From Candidatus Altimarinota bacterium (GTDB lineage Bacteria; Patescibacteriota; Gracilibacteria; UBA4473), in NCBI GenBank assembly GCA_020629095.1, contig JAHDDZ010000009.1, positions 3,283 to 19,677 on the forward strand: a stretch of 16,395 bases of DNA. Reading direction: 5' to 3'. Both the position numbers and the translations under genes were made by a program. Shown in pieces: positions 1 to 8,298 of the stretch. Position 1 is the stretch's first letter. The number at the start of each line of letters is the position of its first letter. The notes beneath the pieces are model-generated. The model ran no database searches. It was not told the DNA's origin and saw nothing but the letters and a program-made list of their open reading frames with translations.

Positions 1-1
1 G

Positions 2-166
2 AAAATAGAAATAATAGAGGAGGAAATAAATCCGCCGACCGAGCCTGTTTTGGCGGTTCCAGAGGCCGCGCTGGTGCTAGAAATAATAGAGGAGCCGGTT
101 GAAATCAGCCATGCGCTGCCCAGTTACAATCCAGCCGAGTATCAAGTTGAACCCACCACGCCATGA
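2..166 (+). CDS. C-terminal fragment of a Glu/Pro-rich protein (5'-truncated)
   Basis: An open frame enters from the left edge and ends at a TGA that overlaps the next gene's start as ATGA. The 54 visible residues are rich in Glu, Pro, Ile and Val. They contain a short repeated element, EIIEE followed by a few acidic or proline residues, seen twice 24 codons apart; the underlying 16-base DNA is identical at 7-22 and 79-94. No transmembrane segment or known domain is visible in this piece. Its place directly before an ExbB/ExbD-like pair, and its Pro/Glu-rich character, recall TonB-type linkers. That is only a contextual guess, because a TonB C-terminal domain is not seen at this end. The four-base overlap makes translational coupling with the channel gene likely. 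Confidence 0.6.
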   Translation, partial: KIEIIEEEINPPTEPVLAVPEAALVLEIIEEPVEISHALPSYNPAEYQVEPTTP

Positions 167-1428
167 AATTTGACAAACGAAAGATCCGCGAGCAGCTTGA
201 AATCGGCCATCGGGTCGATGATATTTTGGAAAAGGCAGTGCACGAAAACCAGCCAAATGACACGGTTCATGAAGCATTTGGCTGGCAACGCGTGCTGCTG
301 AACCTGGCGCTTTTGGGCGGATATATCGCCCTGGCGGCAGGCGTTATTGTATGGAATATGGAGGAAATAGTCGGACTGAGTGGCAACGACGGAGCCCAAT
401 TGATTGTGCGCTCGCTGGGGCTGGTACTGCTGACCGTGATCTACATTCGGTTGCGGACCGTGCTGCACCAGTCGCTGTTTCCGACAGTTGACCGCGAGGT
501 CGTGCGGACCATTTACAAGATCGCCCCAGAGCTCATCCAAGACGGTTTCACACAAGAAGCAAGTGACATTAAACTCAATAAAAACGCAGTGCGCACGTGG
601 GTGCTCGTGTTTGGCTTCAGCGTGCTGCTGGTGATTGGTGCGCTCATTAACCCGCGTTTTCTCAGCTCTGCCATTGGCATTGCGACAGATGAGGGCATCG
701 GCGGCACGGTCATTCGAATCATCCTCATTGCCTTTGGCATCGGCATCTGGACAGCCATTAAGCTGCTGCTGACAGTGCACCGAGAGTATGACCACCTGGG
801 CGAAATGGTCTGGCGCATTCAGCATTTGGGCAAAAACATCCACGGGGCAGATGTGCTCAAAAAGGCCATTCCGACCGACCGCGCGTCTATCATCGCAGAA
901 AAGCTGCGGGCGATAATGCGCATTTGGCAAATGAAAAAAAACATTGTGCCCGCCGACCTGCGCGAGCACGCCTTTAGCCACTTTCGACTGACACGGCAAA
1001 TGCCCCATTTCATCGCCGCGGCCATGCCCATTTTGGGGCTGGTGGGTACCATTCTTGGCTTGACAGTTTCAATCGGTGGGTTCGAGGATGTGCTGAGTAC
1101 CGACATTACTGACCGAGCGCACTTCGCCAGCAGCATCGGGGTCAGCGTTGGGGGAATCTCTACCGCATTTTACACCACGCTGGCGGGCACCATTTCCATG
1201 CTCATTTTAAAGGTTTTCACGCTCATTTCGAGTAATGTCTATAGCAACTTTTTGGTTGATATGCGCAACGTGATTGCCGTGGAGGTGCTGCCCAGGCTGC
1301 GCGAACACGCCGACGAGGACCAACTACCCCCACAAAAACCCAATCCACCGACTGCCCCACCACCGCCAAAAACACCCACTCAATCGTTTATTGCAAAGGG
1401 CTGCATGACCCCAAAACACGATGTATGA
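163..1428 (+). CDS. MotA/TolQ/ExbB-family proton channel protein, long variant
   Basis: This is a predicted inner-membrane ion-channel subunit of the ExbB/TolQ/MotA superfamily, which couples proton flow to mechanical work in the envelope. The family signature lies in the C-terminal half. A glycine-rich helix reading MPILGLVGTILGL (288-300) is followed by GVSVGGISTAFYTTLAG (326-342) and a hydrophobic stretch to about 356. The protein has 421 residues, against roughly 230 for classical ExbB. The extra length comes from about four additional hydrophobic segments (about 44-65, 81-100, 144-163, 180-205) and a Pro-rich tail (389-408). The start overlaps the upstream stop by four bases. The gene overlaps the ATG of the following ExbD-like N-terminus by eight bases. 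No Shine-Dalgarno site is visible, so coupling is likely. What the channel powers is unknown; the operon continues into glycosyltransferases. Confidence 0.82.
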   Translation: MKFDKRKIREQLEIGHRVDDILEKAVHENQPNDTVHEAFGWQRVLLNLALLGGYIALAAGVIVWNMEEIVGLSGNDGAQLIVRSLGLVLLTVIYIRLRTVLHQSLFPTVDREVVRTIYKIAPELIQDGFTQEASDIKLNKNAVRTWVLVFGFSVLLVIGALINPRFLSSAIGIATDEGIGGTVIRIILIAFGIGIWTAIKLLLTVHREYDHLGEMVWRIQHLGKNIHGADVLKKAIPTDRASIIAEKLRAIMRIWQMKKNIVPADLREHAFSHFRLTRQMPHFIAAAMPILGLVGTILGLTVSIGGFEDVLSTDITDRAHFASSIGVSVGGISTAFYTTLAGTISMLILKVFTLISSNVYSNFLVDMRNVIAVEVLPRLREHADEDQLPPQKPNPPTAPPPPKTPTQSFIAKGCMTPKHDV

Positions 1429-2027
1429 GGACATAGAACTGCAGTCTGCTGAGGAGGAAATCAGCTGGTTTTTTAATGATATTAATCTGACTGTTTATTG
1501 TGCTATTTTTTGCCATAATTTTTGCCAGCATGATCAGCCTGTCTCAGGGCATGCGCGAGTCGACCGTGAGCCAAGCCGAGCTGCAAAAAGAGCGACCGGC
1601 GGAGCTCAGTAACTATGAGGCATTTGGCGACGTCGGTCTGCCCAAAAGTGTGGAACAAAAAGGCTTTCCGACCAAAGACCGGTTCAACGAGGACCTGATT
1701 TTGATCGAGCAAACCAGTTCCACTGTGCGCCAAGGCATGGCCGGCAACCTCGTGTGGGACTTCGAAGAACTCTCAAACATCCGCGACCGCGAGCTCATTT
1801 TGGTAGAAGTCGGCGCAGACGGCACCGCCAGACTCGACGGCACCAGCATGAATCTGAGCCAACTACAAGCCGAAATAAATAATAGATCAAGAACCAATAA
1901 TGTATTCGTACGACTCCATATTGATCCACTGGCCCCTGTTGTTGTATATGAAAATACGCGAAACCAGCTTTGGAACGAGTCAGACGCGATTCATTGGCAG
2001 TTTACAACCAAGTCCATAAACCCGTAA
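1421..2027 (+). CDS. ExbD/TolR-like biopolymer transport protein, apparent frameshift near codon 24
   Basis: The main open frame (from a GTG at 1500 to TAA at 2025-2027) encodes a membrane helix (LFIVLFFAIIFASMISL) and an extracytoplasmic domain. Its end, DGTARLDGTSMNLSQLQAEI, matches the ExbD/TolR pattern in which a sidechain-poor strand is followed by an 'L..L...I' helix. No good start exists in that frame: TGA at 1488-1490 closes it. A different frame opens with ATG at 1421, overlapping the upstream stop, and gives about 24 residues ending in NDINLT, which is how ExbD proteins look just before their helix. Joining the two needs a +1 shift after about 1490. This could be an assembly indel, a mutation, or recoding. 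The Asp normally found at the start of the ExbD helix is not visible in the joined product. The family call rests on fold-level pattern and the ExbB neighbour. Confidence 0.68.
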
Positions 2028-2029
2028 AA

Positions 2030-2836
2030 ATGAACGAAATTGAGCCCAAAATCAGCATAATTATTCCGACGCGAAACAGCGAAAAAACAATAGAAAAATG
2101 CCTCAAAAGCGCGCAGCACTACTATGCAGAAATCATTATCGTAGACAATTTTAGCACTGACCAAACACAGAAAATCGCCCGTACCTACGCCGACAAAGTC
2201 ATCATAAAAGGACACGAAAGAAACGACCAACGACGCGCTGGCGCCGCCGCCGCAACAGCCACAAAACTGCTCTTTTTAGACAGTGACATGGTTGCCAGCC
2301 GTGAGCTCATTAGTGAGCTTATATCAATCCTAGACAAAGCCGAGGCGATTATTGTGCCCGAAGTGCCTTTTGGTGTAGACACATTTTGGACCCGCGTCAA
2401 ATGCGCCGAGCGAGCCTGTTATGCCGGATGCGACGCGACTGAAGCGGCTCGTGCCTTTACCAAAGAGGCATATTTGGAATTGGGCGGGTTTGACGAGGCG
2501 ATGATCAGTTGCGAAGACTGGGATTTGACAGAGAAACTGAAAGCCCAAAACGCAGTCATAGTACGGTCTGTTGCAACCTTGGCACACGATGAAGGCCATG
2601 TAACACTGCGCAATATTATACAAAAAAAGGCCTATTATGGGGCAAAAGCAAGCGGTTTTACGCAGATTCACGGGCTCAAAAAGGCAATGCTGAAAATGCC
2701 GCTACTGCGAAAAAGCCTGTGGAAAGGTGTTTGGCAGAACCGACAAAAACCCGCTTTGGCACTAGGAATAGTCATCTTAAGCAGTCTGACAACCATGGCT
2801 GGCGCGTGGGGATTTTTGACCCGAAAACGCACATGA
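2030..2836 (+). CDS. Family 2 glycosyltransferase with C-terminal membrane anchor
   Basis: This is a predicted inverting GT2 (GT-A fold) enzyme that transfers a sugar from a nucleotide donor at the cytoplasmic membrane face. The N-terminal nucleotide-binding strand reads ISIIIPTRNSEKTIEKCL (8-25), followed by VDNFSTDQT (38-46). The metal-binding DxD is DSD at 84-86, and the acceptor-side motif is GGFDEAMISCEDWDL (152-166). A single hydrophobic segment lies at about 242-263 near the C-terminus. I chose ATG 2030, two bases after the upstream stop; an in-frame TTG at 1970 would overlap the ExbD-like gene for no reason. The stop overlaps the next start by four bases (ATGA), so it is probably co-translated with the large membrane protein. 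Donor and acceptor cannot be told. Confidence 0.88.
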   Translation: MNEIEPKISIIIPTRNSEKTIEKCLKSAQHYYAEIIIVDNFSTDQTQKIARTYADKVIIKGHERNDQRRAGAAAATATKLLFLDSDMVASRELISELISILDKAEAIIVPEVPFGVDTFWTRVKCAERACYAGCDATEAARAFTKEAYLELGGFDEAMISCEDWDLTEKLKAQNAVIVRSVATLAHDEGHVTLRNIIQKKAYYGAKASGFTQIHGLKKAMLKMPLLRKSLWKGVWQNRQKPALALGIVILSSLTTMAGAWGFLTRKRT

Positions 2837-5800
2837 AACAGCTGATAAGTTGGGCACAAAAAAACCCAAAAAAGGCGCAAACTTGGGGAGCAATTGCGCT
2901 ATTTTTGGTGGTGGATATGTGTGTCATGTGGCCGCTTTTTGCAGGCGGACACACGGTTTTTGGCGATATTGATATTGGATTTTGGACGGATAATTACCTC
3001 AAACGAATGGCCACGCCATGGAACGATTTGTGGAGTAGCCCGAACTTTTTTAATATGCCGCGGCTGCTGGTCATGGCGCCGCTGTGGGGGCTCGCAAATG
3101 CGCTGCAGATGAGCGGCCAGGGGCTTTTTGTACTACTGGTTTTGGCATGTTTTTTGACCGCACAACTGGGCACTTTTTGCCTGATGCGCCACGTGCTGCG
3201 GCGCCACGACCCCGACCTGCCGGCATGGGGAGTAGCTGCCTGCGCCATCGGTTCTGGACTAATCTATGGGCTAAACCCGTGGTTTCTGATTCGCATCCAG
3301 CATATATACCTCCTCATCGGGTATGCGCTTTTGCCCATCATTTTGCTGTGCGCCATGCGCGCAACGCCGCTCTGTGACCTGAAAAAACCAATGTCGAGTA
3401 TCTCTTTCGGGTGGCTGCTGGCGGGGGCTTTTGCGTGGGTTTTGGCCGCAGGTGCGGTGCACTACGTGCTCTTTGCGGGGCTGCTTGTTTGGTGCTGGGG
3501 ACTGCACCGCGCCGCCCTTTTGTGGTCAGAGTACGGCCACAAAGTCGCTACCAGATTACTCATTCGGCTGGGCATCATGACGGGTTTAACGCTTTTTGGG
3601 CTCATGTACTTCTTGCTTCCGACCCTGTCAGCCAGCGTGCTGACCGGCGGCGTGGCGCCAGCAAATGTGAACGCGATCGAGAGCCTGAGTATGTTTAGTC
3701 GGCACTCGCAGTGGCACCATGTGCTGCTCGGCAGCAGTTACTGGTGGCCGATGTTTGAGCTCAACTCCCTTCCAAAATCCTATTTCTTTGGGGGCTTTTT
3801 TATCCTCATCAGCACGGGCGTTGGGGCACTGCTGCAGCTGCAAAAACGGCTCGTGCGGTTTCTCATTTTGTGGGTGACTTTGTGCGTTGTTTTTGCTATG
3901 GGCACGGCAGGGTTGCTGCGGCCCGTACTGGCGTGGTTGGTCTTTGACGCGCCTGGCGCGGGCGCGTGGGGGTTTTTGTTTCGAGACCCAAACAAGGTTG
4001 TTGGGCTGTCTCTGTTTGGCATTTCTATGCTGTGGGGACTGTCTGCTGGGGCCATCGGCAACTGGTTTGCTGCCCGTCAACAACTACGAAAAAAAGAGCA
4101 AATCGCCCTGCACGCACTGTGGGGCGATCACCACGCAGGGCGCAACTGGTGGGCGGTGCCAGCGTGGTTTTTTGGGGTAGGGTCAGTTGTGGCATATACC
4201 CTGTGGGTGACCCCGTTTGTGCTTCAGTTTATGAACCAAAAATACGCTCCAGTAAAGGTTCCTCTGGAATATGCACAGCTCAACTCGCACCTGAAAAACA
4301 CGCCAGGGCGCGTGGTGCACCTGCCACGATATGAAACCGAGCAGACTCCAGAAGCCGACGTAGGCGAGGTCAGCTGGGCGCAAAACCACCCCAGCAGCGG
4401 CATAGATGTGCAGAGTACCCGGCCCAAAAGCTTAACTACGACCGAGGGCGTGACCCCTCAAATGGGGCACTTGTTGGCCTATTTGACCGAGGTTTTACAG
4501 CATGGAAAAAGCCCCCACGTGGCAGGCATTTTGGCCAGTTTGGGGGCCAGTTCTGTGGCGTACCACAGTGACATAAACGGATTTGACGGTGCCCACCAAA
4601 CCGCCAGCCGCACACTGAAACAGCAAACCGGCGCGAGCGAGGTGACCCAACTTGGGTTTTTTGACATCCTGCAAATGCCGTCAGAAAGCCCAATCAGCGG
4701 CTTTGCACGCAGCGTGACCAGCACAGAGGGCCTGACCACGCTGACGAGCCTACCGCATTTACGCGGCTACCAGAGCGAAAATACGGCAGTTTTCACCACC
4801 GAAAGTGGCGCAAAACCCGCCGACGAAACTGACGTGCTGCTGACCCGATTTGCGGCTGACACTGTGCTGAGCGCAGTCCCAGAGCGGCACAAAGTGAACT
4901 TGTTTGACGCAACAAATGAAGCCGACGGATTTACGAAATGGGGAAAAACCCGCACCACAACTGGCGATTGGCGATGGCACCTGCGCCACCTGAATGTGAC
5001 CAACTGGGCGTGGGACGGCGACCACGGAGCGGGCGCGGTGTACTCATATGCGCCGCGGCGGTTGAACCTGCCAACTGGCGCAGACCCCATGAATATGGGC
5101 AAAACGATAATATCGACCACAGATTTTGCTGATCGCCAAACTGACTTTTTCACGGCGCACGACCCAGAGCGGCTCGAGGTGCAGTTTGCCCCCAGCAACG
5201 CATACGACGCACTGCCATTCATCCGTGGCGAAATCGCGCGGGGTGACACCAAATTTTGGAAAGTGGTGACCAGTGAATTTATTGATATAGAACCGCTTAA
5301 CGCGTATTCCTTTGGCCTGACAATGAGCGGCCACCGAGTCAATAAATTGCATGGAAAGGTGAAGTATTTTGACGCCAGTGGAAACGAGCTGACGGTGAGC
5401 TATGTGAGTGCGCCGCAGCGGGTCGAGTCGTTTGACTTTGTGCGGTTCAGCGGCACGTTCATTACCCCGCCCGAAACCGCCAAAATGCAGCTGCAGCTGT
5501 GGTCGCACCAGCGCCCAGACGAGAAACTCTTTTGGTGGGTGCACGACCTGCAGGTGGTTGATTTGGCTGATTTTGTGACACCCAATGTGCTGACCACGCA
5601 GCACACGGTGGCAGATGCAGGGGCGCATGAAATATACATTCGGTCATGGCACGGAACCGCTGCAGGAGCGGTAAAAGTGCGCATCGATGGCAATGAGTGG
5701 ACGACTAATCAAGCTACGCCAAACATCCACCGGTGGGGCTGGGTGCGCCTTGGAACGGCTGATTTGGAGTTTGGAGTAAATGCCGTCGAAGTCGAGAACA

Positions 5801-7221
5801 TGGGCGGTTTTAATGCGGTCAGCCAAATTGCGATTGTGCCAGTAATAGAGCACGAAAGTGCCACCAGAAAAGCAGAAAAAGTGCACGAACAAACGCGCCA
5901 ACTGACTATTCTTGAGGCAGAAAATGACATGGTAAAAAGTGGAAATATTCAGTCGAAACTGAGTGATATCAGACTAAGTGGGGGGCGCGGTGTGCGACTT
6001 CGAAATGGCCATCTGGCAGGGGCTTTTGACGTGTTAGAGGCAGGGCAGTATCAAATAGAAATCAGAACGGAAACGGGCAAAAATGACGTAGTTGACAAAG
6101 AAATAACTCTGCGGGCACATGACGAAATGGGGCATAAAATAGCGGAAAAACAGGTTGTGCTGTCAGCTGAAAACACTGCAACGAAGTACGTTTCAACTGG
6201 TCTGTGGGACCTGCCGCAGGGGAAAATACAGCTGGTGGCGGACGTGAAAAGCACCCGCCAAAACCGCATGGAAACAGCCGACCTGCACCCGTTTGAGTAT
6301 GACGCAGAGTGGCGCGAGCGCGATGTGTATCTCGACACGCTGGGCGACACCGAGCGCAATATCGACTGCTGCGATTGTGTCGACTTGGGGGATGGTTTTT
6401 TGCGGGTGCAGCATAGCCCAAATGAGCCAGAGGCACGACTCGGAATAACATCGGGGTGCAGCTGTTGGTGGGTCATAACGGCATCAAACGTGACACCAGT
6501 TGAGGCCGAAAAAGAGCACTGGATTTCATTTGACGCGCGGGCACAATTTGCCCGAAAAAACCACTACAAAATCATCTTTCTCGACAAGGAAAAAGTCTTC
6601 CTCGACTACCACATTTTAAAGGACACCCCAAGCACAGAAACATACGACTGGACGCACATTGAGCGGATTATTACCCCGCCCGAGCACACCGCGTTTGTGC
6701 AGTTTCAGGTGTGGTCGCGGCAAAACCGATTTACCGCCAGCCAGATGAACATCAAAAATCTTGATTTTGTGCCACTGAGCGACCTGACGCTGGTTGATGC
6801 TATTAGCATAACAGAGGGCGAAAAACAGCTCTGGAACAGTGACGAGGCAATTCCAAGTGGCCAATTTCGGTCGGTTGGGCTGCACTCATATGAGGTCGTT
6901 GTACCCCCAAGTGACAAGCAGCAAGTAATCCGCCTAAGCGAGAGCGCCAGCCCGCTGTGGCAAATGAAAAATGCAGACAGCGTGCGAATGAAACAAAACC
7001 CTCACATGGGCAATATGAGTGCATGGCGAGTGCCAGCACAAATGACTGAAAGTCGCTACAAAATTGGGCTGCGGGTGGTGCCGCACTGGCGCACTGGGTG
7101 GATTATTTCGGGTCTGACATGGTTTTTGTCGGGAGCAATCTGGTGGTTGCTCCGGCCACGAAAGCGCAAGCACCAGCCACAAAAACCATCTGTGACACCG
7201 CCAACCCCGCCCACCACGTGA
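2833..7221 (+). CDS. Giant GT-C-like membrane glycosyltransferase with beta-sandwich ectodomain
   Basis: The protein has 1462 residues and three parts. Residues 17-463 form a polytopic membrane region of about 11-12 helices. The first outside loop carries an acidic pair, D45-I-D47, as in lipid-phosphosugar-dependent GT-C enzymes. A late loop reads GFLFRDPNKVVGL, similar in character to the FR-x-P element of AftD/'6-pyruvoyl-tetrahydropterin synthase-related' membrane proteins. Residues 465 to about 1420 appear extracytoplasmic and include beta-rich modules. Two related CBM4/9-like modules (about 805-912 and 1209-1317) share the core ITPPE-x-TA. Between them lie one or two CBM6/35-like modules (starting near 925 and 1055). 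A final helix (1421-1440) is followed by a basic, Pro-rich tail. ATG 2833 was chosen because of the four-base overlap with the upstream stop. The 3' end overlaps the convergent flippase by 119 bases. The role, adding sugars to an exported lipid-linked glycan, is inferred. Confidence 0.72.
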   Translation: MKQLISWAQKNPKKAQTWGAIALFLVVDMCVMWPLFAGGHTVFGDIDIGFWTDNYLKRMATPWNDLWSSPNFFNMPRLLVMAPLWGLANALQMSGQGLFVLLVLACFLTAQLGTFCLMRHVLRRHDPDLPAWGVAACAIGSGLIYGLNPWFLIRIQHIYLLIGYALLPIILLCAMRATPLCDLKKPMSSISFGWLLAGAFAWVLAAGAVHYVLFAGLLVWCWGLHRAALLWSEYGHKVATRLLIRLGIMTGLTLFGLMYFLLPTLSASVLTGGVAPANVNAIESLSMFSRHSQWHHVLLGSSYWWPMFELNSLPKSYFFGGFFILISTGVGALLQLQKRLVRFLILWVTLCVVFAMGTAGLLRPVLAWLVFDAPGAGAWGFLFRDPNKVVGLSLFGISMLWGLSAGAIGNWFAARQQLRKKEQIALHALWGDHHAGRNWWAVPAWFFGVGSVVAYTLWVTPFVLQFMNQKYAPVKVPLEYAQLNSHLKNTPGRVVHLPRYETEQTPEADVGEVSWAQNHPSSGIDVQSTRPKSLTTTEGVTPQMGHLLAYLTEVLQHGKSPHVAGILASLGASSVAYHSDINGFDGAHQTASRTLKQQTGASEVTQLGFFDILQMPSESPISGFARSVTSTEGLTTLTSLPHLRGYQSENTAVFTTESGAKPADETDVLLTRFAADTVLSAVPERHKVNLFDATNEADGFTKWGKTRTTTGDWRWHLRHLNVTNWAWDGDHGAGAVYSYAPRRLNLPTGADPMNMGKTIISTTDFADRQTDFFTAHDPERLEVQFAPSNAYDALPFIRGEIARGDTKFWKVVTSEFIDIEPLNAYSFGLTMSGHRVNKLHGKVKYFDASGNELTVSYVSAPQRVESFDFVRFSGTFITPPETAKMQLQLWSHQRPDEKLFWWVHDLQVVDLADFVTPNVLTTQHTVADAGAHEIYIRSWHGTAAGAVKVRIDGNEWTTNQATPNIHRWGWVRLGTADLEFGVNAVEVENMGGFNAVSQIAIVPVIEHESATRKAEKVHEQTRQLTILEAENDMVKSGNIQSKLSDIRLSGGRGVRLRNGHLAGAFDVLEAGQYQIEIRTETGKNDVVDKEITLRAHDEMGHKIAEKQVVLSAENTATKYVSTGLWDLPQGKIQLVADVKSTRQNRMETADLHPFEYDAEWRERDVYLDTLGDTERNIDCCDCVDLGDGFLRVQHSPNEPEARLGITSGCSCWWVITASNVTPVEAEKEHWISFDARAQFARKNHYKIIFLDKEKVFLDYHILKDTPSTETYDWTHIERIITPPEHTAFVQFQVWSRQNRFTASQMNIKNLDFVPLSDLTLVDAISITEGEKQLWNSDEAIPSGQFRSVGLHSYEVVVPPSDKQQVIRLSESASPLWQMKNADSVRMKQNPHMGNMSAWRVPAQMTESRYKIGLRVVPHWRTGWIISGLTWFLSGAIWWLLRPRKRKHQPQKPSVTPPTPPTT
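5461..6720 (+). repeat. Diverged internal domain duplication in the giant glycosyltransferase
   Basis: The sequence encoding ITPPE-x-TA...Q-x-QxWSxQ occurs at 5461-5510 and again at 6670-6720, 1209 bases (403 codons) apart. The first 14 bases, coding ITPPE, are identical. Each copy closes a CBM4/9-like beta module, so this marks an old module duplication rather than a recent DNA repeat. Confidence 0.65.
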
Positions 7222-8221
7222 CCCCCGCCCACACGCACACAGCCGCCACCGCGATGAAATCGGCCGCATGGTCGTGCCGCGCCCACCGCGCGTGCAGCCC
7301 AAAACTGAGCCATAGCAACGCGCCGGAAAGCCCTACCAGAGCGGGCATATACGCCGCGCCAGGTGCATAATCTGCGCTAAAAAGGAACGTAATAATCTGG
7401 ATTGGAAACGCCAAAAGCACCGCCGCCCCACAGGCAAAACCAAACCACGCGAAATGGACTATCGCCTTTCGCGCTGCACCGGCAGCCGCTCCCGTATACC
7501 ACAGCGTGACCGCCAAACTACCCAGCATATAGAGCAACCCAGCCACTTTCGCAGTTGCGTTATATTCGCCGGAAGCCTCTGGTAGAGTAGCAGACACGTA
7601 TGGGACGTCTAGCGCCATAAACCCAATGAGCCCAAGCTGCGCTAGCGCAACCGAAAGAATGGGATATACAGGAGTCCACTGCCAGAGCGGGTTAACCCAT
7701 CCAAATGGCAAACTCAGCACGCTCGCCCCCAGCAGCGCCCACACCGCGCCGTCAAACCCAAAGTGCGAGAAAGCTATCCACAGAGCAACTTTTCCGCCCG
7801 CATCAGCCAGCATAGACGCACTCAGCCAGCCCCACTTTTCCTCGCCTTGCAGGCGACCGCGATGCACTGCCTCGACCAACATGACAGCCAACGCAATCGC
7901 AAACGCAAGCGCCCAACGGCCATTTGGCAGGTTGAGCCACGGGGCATAAAACTGATGAAGTACAATTGCAATTACCCCCAGCGCAATTCCTAAAATCCAC
8001 CCCCACGCTGCAAAACCGCGCGCCGAATCCCCTTTTGCAACTGCACGCGCGGTCGTGGTTTGTAGCCCAATAGCAAAAACAGCTGTGACCATAAACAGCC
8101 CAAAAAGGGCTCCTAGGGCTCCATAGTCTGCATTTGACAAGCCACGCGCAGTCATCAGGTGAAACAAATAATTAAGCCCATTAACCGCCACGCCAGCCAC
8201 CACAAAAATGCTTTTTTTCAT
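7103..8221 (-). CDS. Wzx-type polysaccharide/lipid-linked oligosaccharide flippase
   Basis: This 372-residue, almost wholly hydrophobic protein belongs by appearance to the MATE/MOP flippase superfamily that moves undecaprenyl-linked sugar units across the cytoplasmic membrane. The N-terminus is typical: a first helix (SIFVVAGVAVNGLNYLFHLM), then ARGLSNADYGALGALFGLF, equivalent to the 'R-L-p-x-eyG-l-a' element of the family. A helix with Q-TTTARAVAKG follows. It is shorter than the usual 410-480 residues and probably has about 10-12 helices. I chose ATG 8221 because it begins the first helix and lies six bases after a -10-like TATTCT; the reading frame also extends 19 codons further upstream. 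It diverges from the GT4 gene across 77 bp and runs into the 3' end of the giant glycosyltransferase. Confidence 0.83.
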   Translation of the reverse strand: MKKSIFVVAGVAVNGLNYLFHLMTARGLSNADYGALGALFGLFMVTAVFAIGLQTTTARAVAKGDSARGFAAWGWILGIALGVIAIVLHQFYAPWLNLPNGRWALAFAIALAVMLVEAVHRGRLQGEEKWGWLSASMLADAGGKVALWIAFSHFGFDGAVWALLGASVLSLPFGWVNPLWQWTPVYPILSVALAQLGLIGFMALDVPYVSATLPEASGEYNATAKVAGLLYMLGSLAVTLWYTGAAAGAARKAIVHFAWFGFACGAAVLLAFPIQIITFLFSADYAPGAAYMPALVGLSGALLWLSFGLHARWARHDHAADFIAVAAVCVWAGVTWWAGLAVSQMVFVAGACAFVAGATTRLLPTKTMSDPK

Positions 8222-8227
8222 GCATGC

Positions 8228-8233
8228 AGAATA
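8228..8233 (-). promoter_or_regulatory. -10 box of the flippase gene
   Basis: Reading leftward, TATTCT ends six bases before ATG 8221. A weak TTCACG lies 16 bases upstream. The spacing is the same as for the divergent GT4 gene. Confidence 0.4.
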
Positions 8234-8264
8234 GGCAAAATGAACCAAACGTGAAGCAGAAACC

Positions 8265-8292
8265 TTGCATTTTTTCATGTGGTTTTTATCAT
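8265..8292 (+). promoter_or_regulatory. Promoter of the GT4 gene
   Basis: TTGCAT (8265-8270), a 16-base spacer, then TATCAT (8287-8292), which ends six bases before ATG 8299. A leaderless start is expected. Confidence 0.45.
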
Positions 8293-8298
8293 TTTCCT

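Noticed and set aside
142..1008. Long minus-strand open frame opposite the exbB-like gene
   Set aside because: Low-complexity His/Gln/Asn-rich translation lying fully opposite a well-supported gene; a shadow of its codon pattern. The same applies to other long opposite-strand frames such as 3628-4083, 4767-5342, 5044-5628 and 14244-14882.
163..1428. ZorA/ZorB-like (Zorya) phage defence motor
   Set aside because: The channel protein lacks the long cytoplasmic coiled-coil tail, the partner has no OmpA domain, and no helicase or nuclease partner is nearby.
1476..1499. Reassignment of TGA to a sense codon, which would extend the exbD-like frame upstream through TGA 1488
   Set aside because: TGA is the natural stop of exbB, the GT2 gene, the giant GT gene and thiE, several in precise start-stop overlaps, and no well-supported gene contains an in-frame TGA.
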